This document shows positions 36,001-46,030 of a stretch of 64,000 nt of DNA, piece by piece. The translations under genes and the position numbers were made by a program. The stretch's first letter is position 1; each line of letters starts with the position of its first letter. The notes below the pieces were generated by a model. The model was not told the origin of the DNA. It made no database searches and saw nothing but the letters and a program-made list of their open reading frames with translations. The stretch is from Plasmodium malariae (Eukaryota > Apicomplexa > Aconoidasida > Haemosporida > Plasmodiidae). The stretch covers positions 1,401,001 through 1,465,000 of the forward strand of contig NC_041781.1 in the NCBI RefSeq assembly GCF_900090045.1, in the 5' to 3' direction.

Positions 36001-37217
36001 TAAGGCTTCTTTGTCTCATTTGTGGCGAGAACACCTTTTCTATAAGGAATTATTTTTTTTCTAATTTTATTACTGTCAAAGGAGTTGTTTCTTCTGCCAT
36101 AACTTTTATCGTATGGATATGATTCTTGACCCCTGTACTGTTCATTATTATATACTTCCTTATTTGCATTACCATCATCGACGTATAAGGAAATCAAATT
36201 ACATACGTTATCTTGTTCTTCTCTTTCCGAATTCTTATAATTAGAATAAATTTTCTTATAACTCGTTGTCAAAGCTTCATACTGCTTGTTAAGATCATTT
36301 TCCCCCCCTTCTTTTACATTTAATATATTTTCCGCTAATTTGTTCGCTATTCGCACATTATTTTTTTTTGTTGTTATTCTTTCCATAGGAGAATTGCAAC
36401 TCTCTTCCTTCTGTTTAGAATTCGGAATAACTACACATTTAACTTCTTTCTCTCTCATTCTTTTTAATCTCTGTTTATATTCTTCCTTAACTCTGTCTAA
36501 GTTTCTTGACTTTAAGCTCCTTCTTTTTTGTTCTAGTTCTTCTTTAGACAGTCTATACTTTTCTAAATCATTTTGATTGCTGTTCCATTCATTTGAGTGA
36601 ATTACATGAGCTGGTACATGTTTTATTTTTTTATTTTTCATTAAATCTTTTTTTTTTGTTATTTTTTTTTTTTTTTTTTTTTTGAGTAAAGGCATTAACG
36701 GCTTGTTATGATTTCTTCTCAATATTTCGCTAGTTCGTTGTATTACTTTTTTTTTAATACACATTTCTTTTTCATTTTTTTTGAAAGTCTTTTTTCCTTC
36801 CTCATCCGTGGGATGCGGACTATTATTATCATTACCACTCTCATGGTTATCACTGTAGTAACTGTTGTAGTTACTGCTGTGCTTATCACTGCCATAGTTA
36901 TCGTTATCAACACTCGTACATTTTTTTTTTGAATTTTTTATAGCTTTGTTGTAGAAATCGTCCACGAGCGAGTCGTAGCTACTGTCCCTATTTTTACCTT
37001 CCTCCAACAGTTTATTATCTTCATTTGAATTGCTTCCCTTGTTAAGAAATATGGAATCCTCGAGATCATAATCATTATCACAATTGAAAAATGTTTTCTT
37101 TTTTTCCTTTAAATTTCTATTTATGTTCGCTCCTTCCTTTTTATTATTTTCTTCGTAATTTTTTATTATTCCATTTGCAATATCACTATAGTCACTTTCG
37201 CTGAGTTTTTTCATCAT
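33083..37217 (-). CDS. Large Asn/Asp/Lys-rich protein, unknown; apparent frame break
   Basis: On the minus strand one frame runs from ATG 37217 (MMKKLSESDYSDIANGIIKN) for 935 codons to a TGA at 34412-34410. The next frame continues, in the same D/E/N-rich repeat, down to a stop at 33083 (C-terminus MLFERNFL). Together they would make about 1330 aa. Either one base is wrong or lost in the GATGAAAAT repeat near 34415, or a 31-nt GT..AG segment (34427-34397) is removed; that length is very short for a Plasmodium intron. No enzyme domain is visible. Residues about 225-265 (LSKEELEQKRRSLKSRNLDR followed by a basic helix) form a conserved-looking charged helix that loosely resembles ALMS-type motifs. 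Most of the rest is disordered. I do not recognise the family. Confidence 0.7.
34295..34540 (-). repeat. GAT/AAT-rich coding repeat spanning the frame break
   Basis: Minus-strand units GATGAAAATGATGAA(T/C)ATGAT (multiples of 9 and 24 bp) encode DENDEN/DEYDEN. Near 34400-34430 the periodicity is broken by an ACATC interruption and a shortened A run, and the reading frame shifts. Confidence 0.85.
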
Positions 37218-38901
37218 CCCTTCTTAAACTAAAGAGTAAACACTGAGAATATAGCATGCCCACATGTTACTCTTGCACATGTGTGTACTTGTGTATATTT
37301 GTGTGTATTTCTTTGTATTTGTGTGTATTTCTTTGTATTTGTGTGTATTTGTCTGTATTTGTGTGTATTTGTCTGTATTTAGTATGCATGTCATATCACA
37401 TCTATCCTTTTAACATCGTAGATGAAGAAAGCGTTTAGGAGTTGAACTCTTTTCCCTTAAATGGTGAAAAGAGAAAAAAAAGAAAATGAGCTGCATTTTT
37501 TTAGGTAATTTTTTTTTTTTTTATTAACCCTTCATAACATTTTTTTTATTGTTAACTGTTCATAATTTTTTCTTTATTAACTGTTCATAATTTTTTCTTT
37601 ATTAACTGTTCATAATTTTTATTTTTTATTTACTATTCATAAATTTTTTTTTTATTTACTATTCATATATTTTTTTTTTAATTACTATTCATATATTTTT
37701 CTTTTATTAACTATTAATATATATTTTTTGTATTTATTGGTCATGAATTTTCGTTTCTTATTTTCTGTTCATAAACTTTCTTTTTTTATTGACTGTTCAA
37801 AAATTTTCTTTTCTTTTTTTTTTTTTAATTAAAAAAAAAATGCTTGTTAAGAAATGTTTTCGTAATTTGTTTTGTACGAATATAATAAAATAAAGCTTAC
37901 ACAATTCGGAATCCAAAAAAACTTCTCATGTTGTCACATATGTTAAAACATTGAGCAGACGCATTTGTACTTGTATATATATATATATATATATATGTAC
38001 ACCCTTACATACACTCGTATTGTGTATAATACGCGCATATATATTATTCGCATACGTACAATTTCAATATTTCGTGAAGATACCGAAATGGTAGAGATGT
38101 ATCAAAATAAGACAAAAAGGGGGAAAAAAGTCAGGATTCAACTAAAACGATCAAAATATGACAAAAAAAAGAATGAAAGGGGAAGGAATGAAAAAGAAAA
38201 GGAGTAAAACATACCAGCATTCAACACTTTTAAAAAATGTAAATTTTTAAATCAAATTTTCTTATAAAATATTGTGCAAAAACAAAGTAAAAGCGCTGGA
38301 GGATCTGTCTGTCCCCTTAATTTTTATGAAAACGAGAAAAATTGGCGCAAGCAAATATGTAAATATACATGTGCAATGTTTCCTTTTCCGTTTTCTTTTT
38401 TTTCTTCCTTTTTTTCGTCTTTTTTTTTTTTTTTGCCATCCTTCAGAACGTTCTGTACCAAAAAATTATCTGCACATGTACACGTTGCAATGTATTAGAA
38501 TTTTCACGAGAAAAAGATATATTTTGTATTTTAATTAAGGAAAAATGTAACTCACCTTTTTCTGTTTTCCTTATTTTTAAATGACCTAACAATTTCATGA
38601 GAATTATGCTGTGGCGTTTTATTTATTTCTATATGTTCCTATTTGTTCCTGTTAGTTCCTGTTATTTCCTGTCAGTTCCTGTTAATTCCTCTTAATTCCT
38701 GTTAGTTCCTGTTAGTTCCTACTATTTCCTATTAGTTCCTGTTATTTCCTGTTAGTTCCTGTTATTTCCTGTTAGTTCCTGTTATTTCCTGTTAGTTCCT
38801 GTTATTTCCTGTTAGTTCCTGTTAGTTCCTGTTATTTCCTGTTAGTTCCTGTTAGTTCCTGTTAGTTCCTGTTAGTTCCTGTTAGTTCCTGTTTGTTGCT
38901 G
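37218..38901. other. Intergenic region with three tandem repeats
   Basis: This lies upstream of the minus-strand Asn/Asp-rich gene and downstream of RTF2. It contains an 18-bp TGTGTATTTCTTTGTATT tract (37275-37385), a degenerate TTATTAACTGTTCATAATTTTT repeat (37525-37830), a (TA)n tract near 37975, and the TTCCTGTTAG minisatellite. A short lysine-rich ORF at 38085-38207 is not convincing. Confidence 0.6.
37525..37830 (+). repeat. Degenerate repeat with TTAACTGTTCATAATTTTT core
   Basis: Units of about 22-33 bp carry a TTATTAACTGTTCATAATTTTT core, decaying rightwards into TTTACTATTCATATATTTTT. The core is shared with the intronic minisatellite at 28790-29062. Confidence 0.7.
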
Positions 38902-38932
38902 TTATTTCCCGTTTGTTGCTGTTATTTCCTTT
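38630..38932 (+). repeat. 10-bp minisatellite TTCCTGTTAG/TTCCTGTTAT
   Basis: About 28 tandem decamers alternate TTCCTGTTAG and TTCCTGTTAT. They abut the RTF2 stop codon and extend into the last coding triplets (ITATNGK) on the minus strand. They would form the 3' UTR of RTF2. Confidence 0.9.
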
Positions 38933-40081
38933 TTTTTTTTTACTTTTTCCTGATCTGATGTTTCCTTCTTTTCATGTGACATATCTTTTTTTTTGTCCAT
39001 TTTTCTTTTTTTAATTAATTTTTTTTTTTCCTCTAATACTGATTCGTCATCTATTCCTATTTCAATTATATCGCTGGGTTTATATTTTTTGTTACACGTA
39101 ACACATATATTTTCCTGGGTTAGGAACACGTGAAAAAAGTGGTAAATGTAATAAAATTACACAGTTGAAGACGTATGTTTTTTCTTTTTTCTATTTTTTT
39201 TCTATCTCTTCTTACTTTTTTTCTATCTTTTTTTACTTTTTTTCTATCTTTTCTTAATTTTTTTTCTATCTGTTCTTAATTTTTTTTCTATCTGTTCTTA
39301 ATTTTTTTTCTATCTGCTCTTAATTTTTTTTCTCTTTTTTCTATTTTCTTTTTAGTCCTCTCTCTTAACTCTTTTCTACTTCTACTTCTATTTTTTTTTT
39401 TTTTTTTTTTGCCGTGACTACCTTTGCAATGTTTACGCGGTTAAAAACCTTCTTTGAAAACACACAGCCACAAGAAAACAAGCATATGGCTCCAGAGGTT
39501 GCATTTATTATTTCATTGGAAATTAAGCAGATTAATTTTTTTTCTTCATTTAATTTGCTTTTGCAAAGCACTAAGTCTTTCAGGGAATCAATGTGCGAAA
39601 ATTTATCATAAAAATCTTTTTTTCTTTTCTTTTTATTTTGTTTCTTAAATAAAATTAATTTAAAAATGTTTTCTTTGTTGTACAAAAACCCAAGGCGACA
39701 ACAGAAAAATGGTTCCTTCAAAGCCTCCTAAAAAAAGGTAGGAAGTAAAGATTATTAGTAAATAAGCTTAGCTAGGTGATAGGCATAAGTACGCCTAGCC
39801 ATTTGGCGCGGGTATGTACATATAGACACTGAACATATGTACATGTGCATATAAACATACGTATATATTAACTCCTCATTTGAGGTATGCTGGATTACTT
39901 GCGAAATCGCGCAATGATTAAAATAATATTCCTTTAATTCTTTCTTGCTATATTTATTATGATTTATGGTTACAAGCGTATTTTTTTCATATCCAAGGCT
40001 TCCTGTATTTTCCTTCAACTTTTTGTTTTTCATTCTAACAAGATCAACCCTTTGCGGTAAGCTTCCTCCGTCCCCTCCCAT
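38902..40081 (-). CDS. RTF2: Replication termination factor 2 (RTF2 domain)
   Basis: There are three minus-strand exons, 40081-39899, 39727-39422 and 39114-38902, all spliced in phase 0, giving 233 aa. The start MGGDGGSLPQRVDLVR is the family's signature. Joining exons 1 and 2 restores NHCAISQ|EALKEPFFCCRLG, the RTF2 pattern CALSQ.PL.EPI..C.LG.LYNK, and exon 2 continues LYNKENIF. CGCVFSKK corresponds to the conserved SCGCVFSE, and the exon 2/3 join gives NIAK|ENICVTCNKKYKP, the second half of the zinc-binding RING-like domain, then SDIIEIG. The Lys-rich tail is typical. RTF2 acts at stalled or terminating replication forks and in splicing in other eukaryotes; a nuclear role is inferred here. 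At 233 aa it is close to the compact fission-yeast type. Intron 2 carries a 22-bp TTCTATCTGTTCTTAA-type repeat (39180-39350). Confidence 0.92.
39170..39350 (+). repeat. 22-bp repeat in RTF2 intron 2
   Basis: Units based on TTTTTTTCTATCTGTTCTTAA lie inside the second RTF2 intron (39115-39421). On the coding strand this reads as a purine-rich tract. Confidence 0.7.
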
Positions 40082-41153
40082 AGTGTAGTTCTCCTTAATA
40101 TATGTCCACAAAAAATATCACAGTGTAACTCTGGTTTCATCTATTCCGTTACTGCTGTTATAAAAAAAATAATGAAGTTGACTTGCCTTTCTACTTTGTT
40201 ATATACATATATGTACGTTTATACATGTATGTGTGTGCACAGATAGATATGTACGCATATATATACTTACCTGTGTCTGTTTTACTGTGTGGTAAATATC
40301 TGGAAAAAGAAGTAGGAAAGTAAAGCATAATAACAATAGACGAAAAAAATTTGGAGCTGCACAAATGCATTTTTATCATTAATTATAAATTTAATTGTTT
40401 TGTGTTTTACCCTTTTGTAATTTTTCCTCTTACTCTTTTTAAGATTATAACTTGTTAAGATTTACCAACTCATATTTTTGCATTTTACGTTTTGAGCTTA
40501 TTATTTTTTATTATTAATTTTTTGTGTCGCTGTGCAATCATTTGCGTGTACGAACTTCACCACGCGAATTTGGCCATTAAACGATTAAAAATTTAGCTGC
40601 GTATTTTTACTCATATATTATACATATATATGTAAATTCATATATATGTAAATACATATATATACAAAATGTTTATGTTTATGTTTATGCTTATGCATAT
40701 GTACATGTACTGTACATGTATTTTTTTTTTTTTTTTTGCGAAATAAAATTCGTGCAAATAAAATTAGCTTTTCCCTGTTAACATTGAAATAAAGCAAAAA
40801 AACAAAATATTTTAAACAAATTTTAAACAAAATATTTTGAAGCACGATAAATGTAAAAAACAAATCAGCAAGTAAATATAATTATTGGTAACACTACAAG
40901 TACAAAACGGAAATTTTATGCTTTCCCCCGTCTTAAAAAAATTAAAAAAAAAAAAGGAAAAAAAGGAAAAAAAGGAAAATAGAAGTAAACAAAGGAAAAC
41001 AAAAGTAAACAGAAATAAACAGAAATAAACAGAAATAAACAGAAGTAAACAGAAATAAACAGAAGTAAACAGAAATAAACAGGAGTAAAAAGATATATAC
41101 AGAAGTAAAAAGAAGTAAACAAAGGGAAAAACTCCAAATTTTTTCCGAACAGG
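40082..41153. other. Divergent promoter region RTF2/NUDCD2-like
   Basis: This is the head-to-head upstream region of RTF2 (-) and the CS-domain gene (+). On the minus strand an ATG at 40379 begins a short ORF (MIKMHLCSSKFFSSIVIMLY) ending at a strong donor ACAG|GTAAGT near 40274; it may be a 5' UTR exon of RTF2. The 41000-41115 tract repeats AGAAATAAAC/AGAAGTAAAC decamers immediately before the plus-strand start codon. Confidence 0.5.
41000..41125 (+). repeat. 10-bp repeat AGAAATAAAC
   Basis: About ten tandem decamers AGAA(A/G)TAAAC end less than 40 bp before the ATG of the NUDCD2-like gene. They are probably in its 5' UTR. Confidence 0.8.
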
Positions 41154-41865
41154 ATGGGTGAAATATACAACAAAAGACACAAATACGTGAACAATGGTAA
41201 GAGGGAACGGAGCGTGTACCTAAGTGCGCTTGTACATATGTGCACTTGCTCAATTACGTTACGGTGTATATATGTACTTTGTAATTATGTATCCGCACTG
41301 TTTTGTTTGTTTATAATTTTGCTCATGTAGCGTTATGTATGTACGCTGGCGTATCCGAACGCAGTACATAAGCGAAAATGCATTCATGTTATTCGAAACA
41401 AAGGATCATATAATTTTTCTTTTCCTCATATTTCTAGGCGTGTTGATATATGAGTGGGAGCAGAGCATTGACGAAATAAACATTTACATTAATATGAATG
41501 CTAAAATTGTAGATAAAAAAGATTTAGACATTGACATAAAAAGCAAAAGAATACGAATTGGACTGAAGAATACAGAAAGTTTTTTAGAAGGAGAATTATG
41601 TAGTATTATTGATGAAGATTGTTCCTACTGGTTTATTGAAGATAATAATTTGCATATTTTATTAACCAAAGTAAAAAAGGCAGAAATATGGAATAGTGTT
41701 TTTAAAGGCCATAAAAATTTAAATGCTATTGACGAAGATAATACGAAAAAGCAAATACTCTTAGAAAGATTTCAACAGGAGCATCCCAATTTCGACTTTT
41801 CTTCTGCTGCTTTTAATGGCCAGGTACCCGACGCCCGTACCTTTATGGGCGGTGTTAAGTATTAG
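41154..41865 (+). CDS. NUDCD2: NudC domain-containing protein 2-like (CS domain co-chaperone)
   Basis: Exon 1 (41154-41196) is only 43 nt and encodes MGEIYNKRHKYVNN; exon 2 is 41438-41865. The phase-1 junction G|GC gives NNGVLIYEWEQSIDEINIYI. The product is 156 aa, close to the 157 aa of human NUDCD2. It contains one CS (p23-like) beta-sandwich: YEWEQS at the start, then KRIRIGL, the GEL(C) and WFIEDNNLHILLTK strands, followed by W (IWNSVFKGH). It ends with the family's conserved tail LLERFQQEHPNFDFSSAAFN and PDARTFMGG. NUDCD2 acts with HSP90 and dynein-associated clients in other eukaryotes; a cytosolic co-chaperone role is inferred. A model starting within the intron (ATG 41335) would add a false hydrophobic N-terminus. 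Confidence 0.93.
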
Positions 41866-42590
41866 TTGAAAGGCGGCACAAAAAAGAAGAAAAAAAAAAA
41901 ATAAATCAAAACATGTTAAGAAAATTTAGCACGTGTTAAAAAAAATTTAAGGTTGAGGGATAGATGTCGAGAGAAAAGTATAAGGGCAAGGGGCTGAAAT
42001 AAATACCTCCATACCCCTATCATAGTTGTTAACATAATCCTTTGTAGGGAATTATGTATTTTTTAGAAATGCCATTTTTATAAGCTATTTAAACTTTAAA
42101 AAAAAAAAAAAAAAAAAAAAAATTTTTAATTTAAATTTAAATGACCATATGAATGAATTAAAATTTTCAAAAGCGGGAGAAGCACATATGGAACACGGCT
42201 CTATTTGCTTTTGCATATTCATGGTACATGTGTATATTTGTTTGTGTGTATACGGATGGACGGTTATTTGCATATGTATATGTGTTCACATAATTGCGTG
42301 TACTTATTGAAACGAATGGAAGCGCACCGTTTATCACGACATTTTTTTTTCGTTTCATTAATTTTGCATTTTTTTTTAAAAAAAAAAAAAAAAAAAAATT
42401 CAATACAACCTTTTTTGTCGTTTTTTCGAGTCCCTTTTTTTTTTTTTTTTTTTTTTTATCTTTTAAAAATGTACATATGTGCAAATGCAAAAGCGCATAA
42501 ATGTGGGTATGTATTTGTATATATTGACTTCTTTCACTTTAACTGCGTCATCTACTTACGTGTTTTCATTTTTCCTACGAGGGAGGGAAT
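41866..42590. other. Convergent 3' region, no gene seen
   Basis: This is the tail-to-tail spacer between the NUDCD2-like and CX9C genes. It is AT-rich with A and T homopolymers (42098-42121, 42378-42398, 42438-42457). No supported coding sequence. Confidence 0.65.
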
Positions 42591-43163
42591 TCACCTTTCG
42601 CCCTCAAGCATATCAAGCAACGCACTTCTTCTTTCGAAAAGAGCCTTTGCAGTCGTGTCTTCTGTGGTCTGTTTAATAATTGAATTTTTAATATTGTTGG
42701 CTTGTTGTAATTTTAAGGCTTTTCTACAATTGTTAAAATTTATAAAGCTATGAATACATTTGTGCTCTCGGTCTAACTGATTTAATTTATAATTATTTTT
42801 TAAGCAACGAAAGTAAATGGATCCAACTAATCTGCATGGGTTATCAACAGTTGTACTTGCATTCCATAAGTTGCAATATTTATCAGCTTTGTATTCCTTA
42901 GCATCTATACTTAATGTATCTTCAACCTCTGGTTTTCCATTCACCATATCATACCATAACATTTTATCTTTTAAGTCCATACTTTTATTTATGGACAAAC
43001 CTACAAAATTATAGTTATCAAAAAGTTGTTTTAAAGAATAATTTAATTCCATATTAAGTCTTCTTTTGATGAACCAGTTTTTCAATTCCTTTTCAATCGA
43101 GTTTATTTCACTCTTTAACTTAAAGTCCGCATTATTTTCAACCCCTTCTATGCTTGTACTCAT
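42591..43163 (-). CDS. Twin CX9C (CHCH-type) protein
   Basis: A single minus-strand exon of 190 aa, starting at the ATG 43163 (MSTSIEGVENNADFKLKSEI). An upstream in-frame ATG at 43241 is open but the extra segment looks like leader sequence. In the C-terminal half two CX9C pairs are visible: CRLVGSIYFRC and CIHSFINFNNC, about 13 residues apart, with further Cys in YCNLWNASTTVDNPC. That is the coiled-coil-helix-coiled-coil-helix pattern of proteins oxidised by Mia40/Erv1 in the mitochondrial intermembrane space, often respiratory-complex assembly factors or subunits. The N-terminal half is charged and helical. The exact family member cannot be named. The C-terminus ends FERRSALLDMLEGER. Confidence 0.82.
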   Translation of the reverse strand: MSTSIEGVENNADFKLKSEINSIEKELKNWFIKRRLNMELNYSLKQLFDNYNFVGLSINKSMDLKDKMLWYDMVNGKPEVEDTLSIDAKEYKADKYCNLWNASTTVDNPCRLVGSIYFRCLKNNYKLNQLDREHKCIHSFINFNNCRKALKLQQANNIKNSIIKQTTEDTTAKALFERRSALLDMLEGER

Positions 43164-44228
43164 CTTTTCACGTGTGCATATGAGTTGTTGTTTTTTGTGC
43201 CAATGTACCTTCTCGTAAATTTTTCCTCGGCAAATGAACACGGATTATTAGTGCGTAGCAGTTGGTACACCTATGTTCATACACGGATGTGAACACTCAC
43301 ACATGCATGTAATTGCTCATGTGCCCTTATATATACCCACGTACATACAATGGGAATAAGTTTTTCCTTAATATATTATATATATCTCTGCTTAATATGT
43401 GCCTTGAATGATGTTTAATATTTCCATTTAATATATTAAAAAATTATTTTGTCCTATTCTGGGAGTATTTTTTTTTTTTTTTTTTTTTCAAAAAATATAT
43501 TTCCTATTTACCTGAACGTTCATGTTTGTAGAACATTCACACGATTTCATTGGAATATACTTTTTTGTTTCACCTTATTTTGTTATGCCTTATTTTGTTT
43601 TACCATATTTTGTTTTATATCACTATATTTAGTCATACTTTATTTAATTTGTTTTTTTTGTTTAATATATATAGACTTGCTAAAATGGGCCGGCGCTCGC
43701 GTATATGCGGCTTAATTTATTTTCTCTTTACAAAATGCGTTTGAAGTTCGGAAAACTAGCAAAATATATTACCAAATATATATATATAAATATATACATA
43801 TAAATGTATTATGTATAAATATGCATAATATTCATAATATGAGTAATAAGTATTATATGTATAATATAATACATTAAGTACATTATGTATAATATATATG
43901 CTGCACCCATATGTACTTGCGTCCTTTTTTTTTTATTTTTTCTCCCTTGAAATGGTCAAATTACTTTCATTTTTGTACCATCCTCAATTTCAATCCGACG
44001 TTGAAATTTGATCTCTTATGAAGTAGTAAAAATGTAACAAAAAAAAAAAAAATTGTTCATAAAATTGTTCATAAAATTGTTCTCAAAATTGTTCATAAAA
44101 TTGTTCTCAAAATTGTTCATAAAATTGTTCTCAAAATTGTTCATAAAATTGTTCATAAAATTGTTCTCAAAATTGTTCATAAAATTGTTCTGGCTATATC
44201 GAACAAGTGTGTTATTGTATCTTGTAAA
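43164..44228. other. Intergenic, low complexity
   Basis: This is the 5' flank of the CX9C gene. It includes poly-T (43470-43489), TATATA/ATGTATAATA-type sequence at 43775-43905 and a 24-bp repeat at 44052-44190. A short ORF at 43684 (MGRRSRICGLIYF) has no support as a gene. Confidence 0.55.
44052..44192 (+). repeat. 12/24-bp repeat AAAATTGTTCAT/AAAATTGTTCTC
   Basis: About eleven tandem dodecamers AAAATTGTTC(AT/TC) lie just upstream of a candidate exon at 44229. Confidence 0.85.
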
Positions 44229-45596
44229 AATGTTTCGAATCTTTTTATCTTTTTTTTTCGACTTTTTTGAATGGTTCTACGGCTGTTTTATAAACACAGG
44301 TGAAAAAATAAAAAATAAATAAATAAATGAATGAACAAACGAATGAAAAAATAAATAAATCAACGAATATATAAATAAACGCAAAAAAGAATGAATAAAC
44401 GAGCAAACGAACGAATGAATAAGCGAGCAAACGAACGAATGAATAAGCGAGCTAACGAACGAATGAATAAGCGAGCAAACGAACGAATGAATAAGCGAGC
44501 TAACGAACGAATGAATAAGCGAGCAAACGAACGAATGAATAAGCGAGCAAACGAACGAATGAATAAGCGAGCAAGTAAACGCCGCTTAAGCGCATTCAGA
44601 ATATATGCTTTAAAAAACGTAAAAGGAAATTTTTATTTTCCGATCCTTAATTATTTGCAATTTAAGAATGAAAGAGATACGGGCAAGTCACTACAAATTA
44701 GAACATGTATATTGTCAAAAAAAAAAAAAATATACTGAAATTTTTGTTCAGGTACCATTTTATATATGTTCTTTTTCTTTTTCTATTTCTTTTTTTTTTT
44801 AAAAAAAGAACTATGTAGAATAAAGATAATAATGCTTTTATAATAACATTTGTATGATTTTTCTTCTTTGAATAGAAGAGAGTGGAATTGTCAAATGAGA
44901 AATGTAAATCCCTGTAGTTTAAGGGAAAAAGCATACAAGTGTGGGAATAAGTGTTTTATGTAATTATATATGTGTGTATTGGATGTCTATATATGTGTTT
45001 ACTGGATGTCTATATATGTGTGTACTGGATGTCTATATATGTGCGTATATTGCATGTTTGTATGTGTGCTCAGACAGCACCCCTCTGCGCAGGAAATTAC
45101 AACAAAATTTGGCCCACTTTTTTTCTTTTTTTCTGAACATGAAATATATTACAAGGACAAACTAGTAAATTACTACGCTCGAAAAAAAAAAAAAAAATGG
45201 AGGTAGTATACTTTGTAACATTCTTATCATTATATATGATTTCTACCATTTTTTGAGCTTAGCTTGGTATTTTATTTAGTCTTTATGTATATATAAGGAA
45301 GATTTCTTTTTTTCATTCTTTCATTCTTTCATTCTTTCATTCCTTTCGTCTTTCCTCCTTTCTTTTATTTTTTTTTCTTTTTTGAAGTTCACGGAGTTAT
45401 GTTTTAAAAAAAAAAAAAAAAAAAAAAAATCGAAAATCAAATTGCTCTTCCGAGGATGTGTAATGTTTTACTAGATGATATGTACATACACTATGTTTTC
45501 CTAAAAAACGAAAGAAATAAAACACCTTGTTATATCTATAACTCCCTTTTTCTAATATCATGGAAGTCATATATTAGCATAAACGAAATGAGCTAG
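44229..45596 (+). CDS. Candidate multi-exon gene, exon pieces only
   Basis: Tentative. Several plus-strand stretches look like exons between repeats. 44229-44298 reads MFRIFLSFFFDFFEWFYGCF and ends at ACAG|GTGAAA. 44585-44735 reads RIYALKNVKGNFYFPILNYL. 44876-44959 has a good acceptor, a donor GTAATT and a Cys-rich reading REWNCQMRNVNPCSL..CGNKC. 45432-45596 reads IALPRMCNVLLDDMYIHYVF then NKTPCYIYNSLFLISWKSYI and a stop. The last piece starts just after a 24-base poly-A tract. I could not find a combination of junctions that joins all of them in phase, so the gene structure and even its reality are unproven. No family is recognised. The 24-bp repeat at 44395-44580 probably lies in an intron. 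Confidence 0.3.
44395..44580 (+). repeat. 24-bp minisatellite AATGAATAAGCGAGCAAACGAACG
   Basis: Seven to eight near-perfect copies, one variant having GCTAAC. The unit length keeps a frame open (NKRANERM)n. Flanking AATAAATGAATGAAC-type sequence suggests it grew from a tetranucleotide-like tract. Confidence 0.88.
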
Positions 45597-45835
45597 GTGG
45601 AGGTGTCTATCACATATGAGCACGTAAATACCTTGGGAGGATACGTAAATAAACATCCATATGTAAACAATGCTAGGGGCATACATTGCTATGTGTATAC
45701 ATTGCTACGTGCATACGCTAATACGAACACACATTGCTATGTGCATACATTGCTACATGTAGACATTTCTACATGCACACACACACATACTTACATGAAT
45801 ATACACATAATACAATGTAATACTGTTTTTTAGCC

Positions 45836-45871
<36 letters not shown>

Positions 45872-45977
45872 GGAATATAGAAATGCAGTCATGCAGTAAC
45901 GTAGTGAAGTACTAAAGTAGCAATGAAGTATCGTAATGATATAGTAACCTAGTAACATCGCAAATATAGGAATATGG

Positions 45978-46030
<53 letters not shown>

